Assembly (NCBI GenBank): GCA_910579275.1
Contig: CAJTTO010000029.1
Span: 1 to 52,628 of the forward strand
Reading direction: 5' to 3'
Source: an uncultured Lachnospiraceae bacterium
GTDB taxonomy: Bacteria > Bacillota > Clostridia > Lachnospirales > Lachnospiraceae
Length of the DNA: 52,628 nucleotides
Part shown: piece by piece, positions 16,994 through 25,991 of the stretch
Numbering within the stretch: position 1 is the stretch's first letter
Layout of the letters: every line of letters begins with the position of its first letter
Notes under the pieces: model-generated
The model's database searches: none
What the model was told of the DNA's origin: nothing
The model's input: the letters and a program-made list of their open reading frames with translations, nothing else
Position numbers and translations under genes: made by a program

Positions 16994-17230
16994 GATTCAT
17001 TCCTTCCATAATAAATGTCCGTAAATTCCCATCCGCATTAACGTTACTGCGCACTCCGCTCCGGCAGCGGATAACCTCCATGCCAAACCGGCAAATCTAT
17101 TTGCAGCTGGCATATTTCTCACGCCGCTTACAGACCATAGCAGACAGTAAATGTCATGTTCTGAGTGGACAGTAACATTTTAACATAATCTGGCAACGGT
17201 TTCCAGTATTAATTTCGGGGTTATTATACT

Positions 17231-17662
17231 TTAATTGTCACCATTTATTTCCTTTATTTTGTCGTTCATCTTTTTTGCCATCCTCCTGAACTGCCATGTA
17301 TATCCTGCCCACCACACAAATGCAACAGCTATCTGTACACAGGCAGCCAGTATACATGCAAGAATGCCCATTTCCCTTGGAATCCACCCCACTATAAATC
17401 CCGTAACCAGCAAAATTACACAACCGATTCCCATATGTATCAAAACTTTGATGCCGTATGACAGTTTCTCACTCTCATAAATAAGCGCCGGAATGGAAAA
17501 TCCAGCGCCAACAGCAACTGTACCAATAACCATTTTTGTGTACGTCCAGTCTCCGAATGCAAGGTTTCCTTCATAAACCCAGTCAAAAAACATTCCAAAC
17601 ACAGTAAACAATGCTAACGCCGTTCCTATTCCTTTTAGCAATAACGAAATAAAATTACTCAT
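17231..17662 (-). CDS. DUF3021 family membrane protein
   Basis: A 143-residue protein with four transmembrane helices and a short basic C-terminal tail. Proteins of this size and topology (DUF3021) are typically encoded directly after a LytTR regulator, as here (17 bp), and are thought to restrain or sense for it. RBS GGAGG is 6 nt before the ATG. The spacer 16994-17230 upstream of the cheD group holds no gene I can support. Confidence 0.8.
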   Translation of the reverse strand: MSNFISLLLKGIGTALALFTVFGMFFDWVYEGNLAFGDWTYTKMVIGTVAVGAGFSIPALIYESEKLSYGIKVLIHMGIGCVILLVTGFIVGWIPREMGILACILAACVQIAVAFVWWAGYTWQFRRMAKKMNDKIKEINGDN

Positions 17663-17679
17663 ATCAAACCTCCACTTTT

Positions 17680-18114
17680 CTATAATCCAAGGTACTTTTT
17701 AAGATTAGGTAGATATTTTCTCGAAATATAGTCCTTACACCCATTTTTCATTGTCAAAAGCATCATTCCATTAAAGGAAGGTTCCACCCTGCTGATATAT
17801 TCTAAATGAATCAATGTTGTCTTTGATATCCTCATAAATTCAATCCCAAGGACTTTTTCCAATTCACATAATCGTTTTCTGCTCACATATTTCTTATCAT
17901 TACAATATATAACCGTTTTATCTTCTTCCACCCTTGTCATATAAATATCGGCAGTATTTATCACGATTATTTTATCGTCTGATACTGCCGTCACTACCCT
18001 GCCCATATTTTCGATTGCACTCGTTATTTTTTGTACTTCATCTGTTATGCGCTCTGCATAAATAACAATGTATGGCTCTGGAATATTTTTTTGTAATTTA
18101 ATCTCTACTCTCAT
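17680..18114 (-). CDS. LytTR-family DNA-binding regulator
   Basis: A 144-residue protein: about 45 N-terminal residues, then a LytTR domain (about 46-144) with DIYMTRVEEDKTVIYC, FMRISKTTLIHLEYISRV and the closing YISRKYLPNLKKYLG. There is no receiver domain, so it is the short LytTR type paired with a DUF3021 membrane protein. It probably regulates this pair and perhaps the ABC exporter just upstream. RBS AAGGA is only 3 nt before the ATG. Confidence 0.9.
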   Translation of the reverse strand: MRVEIKLQKNIPEPYIVIYAERITDEVQKITSAIENMGRVVTAVSDDKIIVINTADIYMTRVEEDKTVIYCNDKKYVSRKRLCELEKVLGIEFMRISKTTLIHLEYISRVEPSFNGMMLLTMKNGCKDYISRKYLPNLKKYLGL

Positions 18115-18245
18115 ACATCCTTAATTCCTTTTATATATTTGTAATGAAAGTATACACTTCTTTCAATAAAACTTCAAGTAAGGAACTATCGGAAATGTCT
18201 TATGGCATTGACTTTCGCGGCATCAGAAAACTCGTCGCAGTATTT

Positions 18246-18827
18246 TTATTGCAACTCTATTATCTGAGTACTATACTTTTCAATTTCGGAGTCCTCCTGA
18301 TGTGATGTTAAAATTATCCCCTTTCCTTCCGCTACTCTCTCATTCATTATTTTCCAAAGCCTATCTCTCCTGACAGCATCAACAAATGCAAATGGTTCGT
18401 CTAAAATATACCATTCCCTGTCCAGCGATAACAAAATGATTGCATACAAAAACTTTCTTTCTCCTCCTGACAACATTCCCCATTGTTTCCTTATCGTTTG
18501 ATTTATTTCTTCTATAACACAATACTTCTTTTCAAATTGTTCTCTTCCTTTTATGTTATTATCAAGCCGATATACAAATCTAAGAAAATCCATACCAGTC
18601 AGTCTGTCAGAGAAAAAAATGTTTTGATTAATATATACGATACTTTTATTTCCTTTTATAGTATCCATATCCTTTTTATAAAGCCCCGCAATATAATCCA
18701 GCAACATTGTTTTCCCAGAACCATTATTCCCTTTTAAATAATTTATTCCTTTTATAAATTTCAAGTTAATCGCCTGCTCTCGATATGGTAATTTTAAGTT
18801 TTGAATTTCAATACAATCTACTGTCAA
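18246..18827 (-). CDS. ABC transporter ATP-binding protein
   Basis: A short (193-residue) ABC ATPase. Walker A GNNGSGKT (K39), signature MLSGGERKF, Walker B WYILDEPFAFVD, and switch-region SHQED. I chose the TTG at 18827 because GGAGG lies 9 nt upstream; the ATG at 18851 lacks a site. It should power the membrane subunit encoded at 19009-19689. Between the two lies a mobile repeat, and the 5' end of this gene is only 30 bp from it. Substrate unknown; drug, peptide or antimicrobial export is typical near LytTR/DUF3021. Confidence 0.88.
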   Translation of the reverse strand: MTVDCIEIQNLKLPYREQAINLKFIKGINYLKGNNGSGKTMLLDYIAGLYKKDMDTIKGNKSIVYINQNIFFSDRLTGMDFLRFVYRLDNNIKGREQFEKKYCVIEEINQTIRKQWGMLSGGERKFLYAIILLSLDREWYILDEPFAFVDAVRRDRLWKIMNERVAEGKGIILTSHQEDSEIEKYSTQIIELQ

Positions 18828-18856
18828 TATACCAAACCTCCATTCCCACAAAATTT

Positions 18857-18993
18857 GTAACAGTTGAGCCTTCGGCTTCCTGTTATGGGCATCAAGCCAT
18901 GCAAAACCACTTCGTGGTGGCTTGATGCATCTCTGCCACTACGCTATTTCACGGACTTTGCAGCCAGTGCAAAGTCCTGGGCTGAACTGTTAC
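18857..18993. mobile_element. MITE-like repeat copy C with 8-bp target duplication
   Basis: A 137-bp element. Ends GTAACAGTTGAGCC and GGCTGAACTGTTAC, flanked by perfect direct repeats CAAAATTT at 18849-18856 and 18994-19001. Compared with copies B and D it lacks an 18-bp internal segment (the AAGCCACG-TAC-CGTGG hairpin), a deletion between short GTG repeats. It sits inside a two-gene ABC operon. Confidence 0.9.
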
Positions 18994-19008
18994 CAAAATT
19001 TACCACGC

Positions 19009-19689
19009 CTATCTTCTCTCATTTGAATTTGGACTAAATTTTAGTATTCCTATACACCCTATCATTATAAAAATAACTGAAATGGCACCATACAAAGCGA
19101 AACCACTTTTTGATGGAGCAATCGCAACCTCTGCAATATAGCACATTGGATTATACGCATTTAGTTGCGAATCAGTGCCCAAAAGCATAAACATTCCAAG
19201 CAAAAGAATCGAGAAAATAGTATTAATTGTATTTGCATGTACTGTTTTCACTAGGGTAAATCCATATCCCACAAATGCAACTGGAACACACAATAAAATG
19301 ATAAGAACACTATACAATAGCATATTTATAAAAGAAAAACGTTTATCAAGATACACTATTAAATTAAACAATCCCACACTAATCAGACTAAAAATTATTT
19401 GTGTAATAAGATTTCCCATAAAAAAGACAACTGAAGAGTTGTCAATCGAAAATAAGGTTCGTAAGCAGCCAGCCTCTTTTAACTCCAGCGCATATAGACC
19501 AACCCCATATATGTAAGCACATAAAATCATGTACACCCACCAGTACGTCAGATCTTTTTCATTGTTTATCTGATTACGATTCATGCAATACATAACGAAT
19601 GGTAAAAGAATTGACCACACAAACGGTATTTTATCCTTTAGCAATGATTTCATATTAAGTATCATATAAGCTAAAATTCTGTTTCCCAA
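19009..19689 (-). CDS. ABC-2-like membrane subunit
   Basis: A 226-residue protein with six predicted transmembrane helices and little extramembrane sequence, as in ABC-2-type export permeases. Start is TTG at 19689 with GGGAG about 10 nt upstream. It precedes the ATPase gene in transcription order; the repeat at 18857-18993 now separates them. Base composition of this gene and its ATPase is more AT-rich than the fab and pel operons, which hints at later acquisition. Confidence 0.72.
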   Translation of the reverse strand: MGNRILAYMILNMKSLLKDKIPFVWSILLPFVMYCMNRNQINNEKDLTYWWVYMILCAYIYGVGLYALELKEAGCLRTLFSIDNSSVVFFMGNLITQIIFSLISVGLFNLIVYLDKRFSFINMLLYSVLIILLCVPVAFVGYGFTLVKTVHANTINTIFSILLLGMFMLLGTDSQLNAYNPMCYIAEVAIAPSKSGFALYGAISVIFIMIGCIGILKFSPNSNERR

Positions 19690-19836
19690 AACTGTTTTCT
19701 CCCTTTGTTTTATTTTTCTTCATATAGCTATATATCCGGACAAAATTATAATACACAAAAATACTGATATAATCATGAAATCTCAAATAAGTGGTTTTAT
19801 AAATAAACTGAAATGCATATCAAGAACAATAAGATA

Positions 19837-19866
19837 CAAAAAACAGGCTCCACCTTACCGAGCCTG
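19837..19866 (-). terminator. Terminator of the fab operon
   Basis: On the minus strand CAGGCTC pairs with GAGCCTG around a 9-nt loop, followed by TTTTTT. The fabT stop codon (19855-19857) lies in the loop, so the operon ends immediately after its last gene. Confidence 0.85.
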
Positions 19867-20313
19867 CCTTTCTTCACAATCTTCAAAAAATTTTCCCAAA
19901 TTCATTAAGCACTTTATCATCACGCGCATTTCTTCCTCGTCCAAATCTTTTACGATGGACTTAATCATGTTTTTGTGAAAATCCCTGTGATGGTAAAATG
20001 CCTTTTTCCCTTTACCCGTGAGCACCACCAAAACGACACGTTTGTCAGTTTTGCTTCGCTCCCGAATGATATAGCCTTTGTCCTCGAGGCTGTTCATGTT
20101 GGTGGTAAGCGTACCCATGGTCACATCAAGACGTTTGGCAATATCCGACATCCTGCGCGGTTCCTCGATACCGATTGCCTCTATGATATGCATGTCATTG
20201 TTTGTGATGTCTTTGAATTCCTCAGTGATAATTGCTTTTTCCTCCGCGTCCATCACATTGTTAAAAAGTTTCACCAGCATTTCATTCAATGTCCTGCTCG
20301 TAGTCTTTTCCAT
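19855..20313 (-). CDS. fabT: FabT, MarR-family repressor of fatty acid synthesis
   Basis: A 152-residue winged-helix protein. It follows streptococcal FabT: LNEMLVKLFNNV, MHIIEAIGIEE, TMGTLTTNMNSLEDKGYI (recognition helix), KTDKRVVLVVLTGKG (wing), then FHKNMIKSIV. FabT binds palindromes of the type TTTGATTATCAAA and represses fab genes, with long-chain acyl-ACP as corepressor. Two such sites precede acpP in this window. Here fabT is the last gene of the operon, not the first as in streptococci. The ATG at 20313 fits the family start; GGAGA is 10 nt upstream. Confidence 0.9.
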   Translation of the reverse strand: MEKTTSRTLNEMLVKLFNNVMDAEEKAIITEEFKDITNNDMHIIEAIGIEEPRRMSDIAKRLDVTMGTLTTNMNSLEDKGYIIRERSKTDKRVVLVVLTGKGKKAFYHHRDFHKNMIKSIVKDLDEEEMRVMIKCLMNLGKFFEDCEERQAR

Positions 20314-20369
20314 GCTGACCAGTCTCCACCTCCATTCCATATTCTGTGCGCCGGCAAATTTCACATCCA

Positions 20370-21365
20370 TTACCAGACAATCACAGTTGCACCGTATGTC
20401 AGTCCCGCACCAAATCCGGACATGACAATCCGGTCTCCGCCCTGTATCCTGCCGCCGCGGTTAAGCTCGTCGAGCAGCACCGGAATTGTAGCCGAGGACA
20501 TATTGCCTATCTTGTCGAGATTCATGGGAAACTTTGAAATATCTGCCTTCAGTCTCTTTGCAACGGACTCGATAATGCGCACGTTTGCCTGATGCAGCAC
20601 AAACATATCGACATCCTCCACTGTAATTCCTGCTTTATCCAGCGCTTCATGGATGCATGCCGGCACCTGTCTCGTCGCAAATTTGTAAACTTCCTGCCCA
20701 TTCATTTGTATGTATGGGCTGATTGTCTGCTTTTCTGCTATAAACGCATTGTCCACAGACCGCTCCGCACAGGAAAGCACCATTCCCTTTGTGCCGTCCG
20801 AACCTTGTACCATGCACTCCATGCTCACTTTACGTCCGTTGTCACGGAAAATATCCTCCGCGGATGCCTCCACAAAAGCCGCGCCTGCACCGTCGCCAAA
20901 CAAAACACACGTTCCTCTGTCGCTCCAGTCGACAAGCTTGGACAGCACTTCACTTCCAATAACTAAAGCATTCTTATAGATGCCTGCCTGCATATACACA
21001 TATGCTGTGTTCAGCGCAAACAAAAATCCGGAACAGGCTGCATTTAAGTCAAAGGCTGCAGCGTTGGACGCCCCGATGATATCCTGCACCTGACAGGCAC
21101 AGCAGGGAAGGAGCATCTCCGGCGAGCACGTCGCCACAAGAATCAGGTCTACCTCTTCCGCCGTTTTCCCTGCCATCTCCAGCGCTTTGCTGCACGCCTT
21201 GGCTGACAGCGTGGCAACGGTATCACCTGTGGAAATCCGCCGCTCTGCAATCCCTGTACGCTCGCGTATCCATTCATCGGAGGTCTCCACAAGCTCCTGC
21301 AAATCAAAATTCGTCACTTTTTTTTCCGGCAGGGCGCTTCCCGTACCTGTGATTTTTATTGTCAT
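20370..21365 (-). CDS. fabH: FabH, beta-ketoacyl-ACP synthase III
   Basis: A 331-residue condensing enzyme that starts fatty acid chains from acyl-CoA plus malonyl-ACP. Catalytic triad C111 (NAACSGFLF), H258 (VLHQAN) and N288 (GNMSSA) are present; the C-terminal FGAGLTYGATVIVW is typical. Its ATG overlaps the stop of the preceding flavoprotein gene (ATGA), so the two are translationally coupled. Confidence 0.97.
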   Translation of the reverse strand: MTIKITGTGSALPEKKVTNFDLQELVETSDEWIRERTGIAERRISTGDTVATLSAKACSKALEMAGKTAEEVDLILVATCSPEMLLPCCACQVQDIIGASNAAAFDLNAACSGFLFALNTAYVYMQAGIYKNALVIGSEVLSKLVDWSDRGTCVLFGDGAGAAFVEASAEDIFRDNGRKVSMECMVQGSDGTKGMVLSCAERSVDNAFIAEKQTISPYIQMNGQEVYKFATRQVPACIHEALDKAGITVEDVDMFVLHQANVRIIESVAKRLKADISKFPMNLDKIGNMSSATIPVLLDELNRGGRIQGGDRIVMSGFGAGLTYGATVIVW

Positions 21366-22402
21366 TCTGAAAACTCCTCCATTATATCCGCCACTGTTTC
21401 TATTTTCTCTGCCCTGTACGCATTGCTGCCGCAGAAAATAAGCCCTTCGTCAAGCCTGCCCTCCACCGCGTTGATTAATGCCTCCGTGATACAGTACGGT
21501 GCCGTGTCAGGCTTGCAGGTAATGATACACTGTCTGCAGCCCCTCATAAAACGCTCGCCAGCCCTTACCTTGTCCAGAAAGGCATTGTGTATCGCGCGTC
21601 CCGGCATTCCCACAGGGCTTTTCACAATCACGATGTCTTCTTTTTTTGCGTCAATATACGCCTGCTTATAGGCATCGGACGCATCACACTCCCGCGTCGT
21701 CACAAAGCGCGTTGCAACCTGTACGCCCTTGGCGCCCATCGCAAGATAATGTTCCATGTCCGCACGCCCATAGACTCCGCCTGCCACAACGACAGGCACC
21801 TCAAGCTCATTGGCAAGCTCTATGACTGCCTTGACTTCATCATCGTAGTTTTTTTCTTTTGTGACAGTATACGCATCAATTTCCTCGTTGGAGAATCCGA
21901 GATGACCGCCTGCCTCCGGTCCTTCTATGACAACCAAGTCGGGCTTTCTGTCGTACTTTTTCTTCCAGTACTTTGATATGACGCTTAAGGATTTTCTGCT
22001 CGAAACAATAGGCGCAATCTTCGCGCTGCCCGAAAATTCAGGCAGTGTCATGGGAAGTCCCGCGCCGGATATAATCAAGTCAACGCCTGCGTCCGCCGCC
22101 GCCTTTACATAGTCCTCATACTTTCTGGTCGCCACCATGATGTTGACGCCAATAACGCCGCCGTCTGCCCTTTGGCGCGCTTTCCGTATCTCCTCGCCGA
22201 CTGCCTTTAAGTTACACGCTATCGGATGCTTTCCAAAATCCGGGTCGCGGAATCCAATCTGGGCAGTGGAAATGACACCCACGCCGCCTGCTGCCGCAAC
22301 TGCCCCCGCAAGGCCTGACAGGCTTACCCCGACACCCATTCCGCCCTGTATCACGGGAATACGCGCACAAAGGTCTCCTATCCTTAATTCATTTACACTC
22401 AT
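21362..22402 (-). CDS. FabX-like flavoprotein of the nitronate monooxygenase family
   Basis: A 346-residue FMN TIM-barrel protein of the NMO/FabK superfamily (PVIQGGMGVGVS, GVNIMV, EGPEAGGHLGF with H167, VVAGGVYGRADM, GAKGVQVATRF). Unlike the true FabK of this operon it has a C-terminal cysteine motif C289-x2-C292-x3-C296-x7-C304, suitable for a [4Fe-4S] cluster. Helicobacter FabX, an acyl-ACP dehydrogenase/isomerase for unsaturated fatty acids, is an NMO-family flavoprotein with such a cluster. No fabA, fabB or fabM-like gene is in the operon, so a FabX role is attractive but inferred. Alternatives are a second enoyl-ACP reductase or a nitronate monooxygenase. Confidence 0.8.
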   Translation of the reverse strand: MSVNELRIGDLCARIPVIQGGMGVGVSLSGLAGAVAAAGGVGVISTAQIGFRDPDFGKHPIACNLKAVGEEIRKARQRADGGVIGVNIMVATRKYEDYVKAAADAGVDLIISGAGLPMTLPEFSGSAKIAPIVSSRKSLSVISKYWKKKYDRKPDLVVIEGPEAGGHLGFSNEEIDAYTVTKEKNYDDEVKAVIELANELEVPVVVAGGVYGRADMEHYLAMGAKGVQVATRFVTTRECDASDAYKQAYIDAKKEDIVIVKSPVGMPGRAIHNAFLDKVRAGERFMRGCRQCIITCKPDTAPYCITEALINAVEGRLDEGLIFCGSNAYRAEKIETVADIMEEFSE

Positions 22403-22420
22403 GATTCATCCTCTTATTTG

Positions 22421-24190
22421 TCAGAAATTCCGGAAACGCTGATACCGTTGTTCCGCAATCCAGTCACCCGTCTTGCCATCATACTTCTCCAAAAACTCCT
22501 TGATATGCTCTTTCATGTAGCCTGCAATCGCTTCCGCTGTCTTTTTGTCCGCTCCGCCAAATTCCGGAATAATGCGCTCGATTACGCCAAGCCGTTTCAA
22601 ATCCTGCGCCGTAATGTTCATGACTTCGCTCGCCTCCTGCGCCCTGTTCGAATCCTTCCACAAAATGGAAGCAAACCCTTCCGGCGAAAGAATGGAATAT
22701 GTCGCGTTTTCCATCATCCAGACTTCGTTGCCGACAGCCGTCGCAAGCGCGCCGCCGCTGCCGCCCTCCCCAATCAGAATGCAGAGCACGGGAACCTTGA
22801 GTCCTGACATTTCAAGCAGATTTCTGGCAATCGCCTCGCCCTGCCCGCGCTCCTCCGCCTCAAGTCCGCAGAATGCACCTGATGTATTGACAAAGCTGAC
22901 AATCGGACGGTTGAACTTCTCCGCCTGCTTCATCAGACGGAGCGCCTTTCTATATCCTTCCGGCAGGGGCATGCCGAAGTTTCTCTCCTGACACTCCTTA
23001 AAATCCTTTCCTTTCAGGTCAGCGATTACGGTGACCGGCTGCCCCTCTATAAAACCGATGCCGCCAATCAGCGCCTTGTCGTCATGGAATCCTCTGTCCC
23101 CATGCGCCTCCACGAACACATCAAAAATGTGTTCCATATAATCTGTTGCCGCAGGACGTTCTACCTGACGGACTGCCTTTACTTTTTCCCATGCGCTGCG
23201 CGGCCTTGATTTCCATGACTGCTCTTTTAATTCCTCGCTCAGTTCAAAACGGAAACCGTGATCCTCGCAAAAGTCCGCATATGTCTTCTTTCCTGTACCC
23301 TGATGGGACTTTATCAGGAAATGTATGGTCTTTTTCAGATTTTCCCTGAGCACAATGCCATCGACAAATCCATGCTCCACAAGGAACTCCGATGTCTGGA
23401 AACCCTCCGGAAGCTCCTGACCGATTGTCTGCTTGATAACCCTAGGTCCTGCAAACCCGATAAGCGCTCCCGGTTCCGCCATAATGACGTCACCAAGCAT
23501 CGCAAAGCTTGCTGTCACCCCGCCTGTTGTAGGATCCGTGAGAATGGAACAGTACAACAGTCCGGCATCACCATGTTTCTTGATAGCCGCAGAGGTCTTT
23601 GCCATCTGCATCAGCGACACGATGCCCTCCTGCATTCTGGCTCCGCCCGAACAGCAAAACAGAAACACCGGAAGCCGCAGCTGCGTCGCGCGTTCAATCG
23701 CCTTTGTGATTTTCTCACCTACGACGTGTCCCATGCTCGCCATCATAAAGCGGGAATCACACACACCAAGCACGATATCCTCGCCAAACACCTTGCAGCG
23801 GCCTACTGTGACCGCCTCACTCAGGCCTGTCTTTTCCCTTGCAGCCGCAAGCTTATCCTCGTATCCTTCATAGTCAAGCGGATTGCTGACCTCCATATCC
23901 TCGAACCACGGTTCAAAACTCTTCGGGTCTGCAACCATGCGGATACGGTTATTGGTCTTAATCCGGAAATATCCGCCGCACTCATAACATACATACTTCT
24001 TTTTTACAACGCGTGTGCGGTCAACCATTTTGCCGCACTTCGGACACTTAATCTGGCTGTTGTCCTCCGCTTTTGCTTCCTCTGATTTTTCCTGTGTGTC
24101 CTCTGCTTTGTTCCGCAGCTTTTCCTCAAGCTTATTGTATAAATTGATAGGAAATCTTCTTCCGCTCTTTACGTGTTCTGACTTATCCAT
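22421..24190 (-). CDS. accDA: Fused acetyl-CoA carboxyltransferase AccD-AccA
   Basis: A 589-residue fusion. Residues about 45-75 form the AccD C4 zinc ribbon (CPKCGK...CYECGG). The beta-subunit crotonase-like domain follows to about 300 (FCCSGGARMQEG). From about 305 comes the alpha-subunit domain (HIFDVFVEAHGDRGF, GFIEGQPVTVIADLKG, IGEGGSGGALA). It transfers the carboxyl group from carboxybiotin to acetyl-CoA, giving malonyl-CoA. The partners accB and accC, usual between fabF and accD in clostridial operons, are absent here and must be elsewhere. The ATG at 24190 has AGGAGG 5 nt upstream. Confidence 0.95.
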   Translation of the reverse strand: MDKSEHVKSGRRFPINLYNKLEEKLRNKAEDTQEKSEEAKAEDNSQIKCPKCGKMVDRTRVVKKKYVCYECGGYFRIKTNNRIRMVADPKSFEPWFEDMEVSNPLDYEGYEDKLAAAREKTGLSEAVTVGRCKVFGEDIVLGVCDSRFMMASMGHVVGEKITKAIERATQLRLPVFLFCCSGGARMQEGIVSLMQMAKTSAAIKKHGDAGLLYCSILTDPTTGGVTASFAMLGDVIMAEPGALIGFAGPRVIKQTIGQELPEGFQTSEFLVEHGFVDGIVLRENLKKTIHFLIKSHQGTGKKTYADFCEDHGFRFELSEELKEQSWKSRPRSAWEKVKAVRQVERPAATDYMEHIFDVFVEAHGDRGFHDDKALIGGIGFIEGQPVTVIADLKGKDFKECQERNFGMPLPEGYRKALRLMKQAEKFNRPIVSFVNTSGAFCGLEAEERGQGEAIARNLLEMSGLKVPVLCILIGEGGSGGALATAVGNEVWMMENATYSILSPEGFASILWKDSNRAQEASEVMNITAQDLKRLGVIERIIPEFGGADKKTAEAIAGYMKEHIKEFLEKYDGKTGDWIAEQRYQRFRNF

Positions 24191-24249
24191 ACGAACCTCC
24201 TGCAATATTTCATTTCAGTATTATACTCACAGCACCAGCCGCAGCAGTA

Positions 24250-24678
24250 TTAACTGATTGCAAATGTCAACTCCGCCTTACAGGCAACCTTTCCATTGAC
24301 GGTGGCGACAGCCTCCCCGATGCCGACTGGTCCTTTTACCTTTATAATCTTTGTCTCAAGCATCAGCACATCTCCCGGAAGTACCTTCTGCTTGAAACGC
24401 GCCTTGTCAATCCCCGCAAAATACGCGGTTTTTCCTCTCATCTCCGGCGTTCCCAGCATGGCGACTGCACCAACCTGCGCAAGCGCCTCTATAATCAGCA
24501 CGCCCGGCATGACCGGATTGCCCGGAAAATGCCCTGCAAAATACGGCTCGTTAAAGCTCACGCACTTTTTTCCAAGCGCCCTGACGCCTTCCTCCAGCTC
24601 CTCGATTGTATCAATCAACATAAACGGATGTCTGTGCGGAATAATTTCCATGATTTCCTTTGCTGTATAAACTGACAT
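24250..24678 (-). CDS. fabZ: FabZ, 3-hydroxyacyl-ACP dehydratase
   Basis: A 142-residue hot-dog-fold dehydratase. Motif YFAGHFPGNPVMPGVLIIEA contains the catalytic H50 and E64. It forms trans-2-enoyl-ACP in each elongation cycle. The ATG at 24678 lies 5 nt after AGGTGA; the GTG at 24687 is a poorer candidate. Confidence 0.96.
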   Translation of the reverse strand: MSVYTAKEIMEIIPHRHPFMLIDTIEELEEGVRALGKKCVSFNEPYFAGHFPGNPVMPGVLIIEALAQVGAVAMLGTPEMRGKTAYFAGIDKARFKQKVLPGDVLMLETKIIKVKGPVGIGEAVATVNGKVACKAELTFAIS

Positions 24679-24727
24679 ATGTGTCACCTTTTCCTTTTTT
24701 CAATGATGCAGTTCCCGACGGTTCGTT

Positions 24728-25963
24728 TTATTCCGAATACTTTTTCAGAAGAATACTTGTATTGTGTCCGCCAAAGCCCAGTGAGTTGCTGAGTGCATAT
24801 GTGAACGCTCCGCTGCTGCTTTCCTTACAGTAGTCGAGATCCATTTCCTCCTCACTCTCCATAAGTCCAACGGTCTGATGAATATAGCCCTCCTGAAGCT
24901 CCTTTACGCAAGTGACAAACTCAACTGCGCCGGCAGCTCCGAGAAGATGCCCGATCATGGACTTCGTCGAATTTATCCGGATATTCTTCGCATGGCTGCC
25001 AAACGCAAGCTTGACTGCCCGTGTCTCGAACAAATCGTTGTGGTGTGTGCTTGTACCGTGCGCGTTAATGTAAGTGATGTCCTCCGCCGACGCACCTGCA
25101 TCTTTCACCGCATTCAGCATGGCTGTCGCAGCACCCTCACCGTCCTCTGCCGGCGAAGTGATGTGATATGCGTCCGATGAGCAGCCATACCCCACTACCT
25201 CCGCGTAGATTTTCGCACCGCGCGCCTTTGCGTGCTCAAGCTCCTCAAGCACGACAACGCCGGCGCCCTCGCCCATCACAAACCCGCTTCTGTCCTTGTC
25301 AAACGGGATGGAGCAGCGTGTCGGATCCTCACAGGTCGAAAGGGCTGTAAGAGAAGTAAAGCCGGCAATGCCAATCGGTGTGATGGAGCTCTCTGTTCCG
25401 CCTGCTACCATAATGTCCGCATCACCGTACTGAATCGTGCGGAATGCCTCACCGATTGAATTGGTACCGGTCGCGCAGGCTGTGACCACATTGATGCTCT
25501 TGCCTTTGAGGTTGAATGCAATGCTGACGTTTCCCGCTGCCATATTGGATATCATCAGCGGAACGAGAAGCGGCGCTACTTTCGACGGCCCTTTTTCCTC
25601 GAGCCGGGTGTGTTCCCGCTCCATCGCCTGAAGACTGCCAATGCCGCTCCCCACGGCACATCCTGCCCTGTAGGGGTCTTCCTTTGTCATGTCGAGTCCC
25701 GCATCCTCGATTGCTTCCTTTGCCGCTGCGACTGCAAACTGGCAAAACGGCTCCATCCTGCGCGCCGCTTTCTTGTCCATGTAATCAGCCGCGTTAAAAT
25801 CCTTGACCTCCGCCGCCAGCTTACATTTATAGTCAGCCGTGTCAAAATATGTTATCGGCGCAAAACCGATTTTTCCCTGTTTAACACTGTCCCAGAATGA
25901 ATCAACACTGTTTCCGATAGGGGTTATCGCTCCCATGCCGGTTACTACTACTCTCTTTTTCAT
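24728..25963 (-). CDS. fabF: FabF, beta-ketoacyl-ACP synthase II
   Basis: A 411-residue elongating ketosynthase. Triad C163 (TACATGTNS), H302 (NAHGTSTHHND) and H339 (KSMIGHLLGAAG). AGGAG lies 13 nt before the ATG at 25963; the ATG at 25975 is too close to it. It may also accept unsaturated intermediates, since no FabB is present. Confidence 0.97.
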   Translation of the reverse strand: MKKRVVVTGMGAITPIGNSVDSFWDSVKQGKIGFAPITYFDTADYKCKLAAEVKDFNAADYMDKKAARRMEPFCQFAVAAAKEAIEDAGLDMTKEDPYRAGCAVGSGIGSLQAMEREHTRLEEKGPSKVAPLLVPLMISNMAAGNVSIAFNLKGKSINVVTACATGTNSIGEAFRTIQYGDADIMVAGGTESSITPIGIAGFTSLTALSTCEDPTRCSIPFDKDRSGFVMGEGAGVVVLEELEHAKARGAKIYAEVVGYGCSSDAYHITSPAEDGEGAATAMLNAVKDAGASAEDITYINAHGTSTHHNDLFETRAVKLAFGSHAKNIRINSTKSMIGHLLGAAGAVEFVTCVKELQEGYIHQTVGLMESEEEMDLDYCKESSSGAFTYALSNSLGFGGHNTSILLKKYSE

Positions 25964-25991
25964 GTTAATAACCATGCTCCTTTCTCATTCT

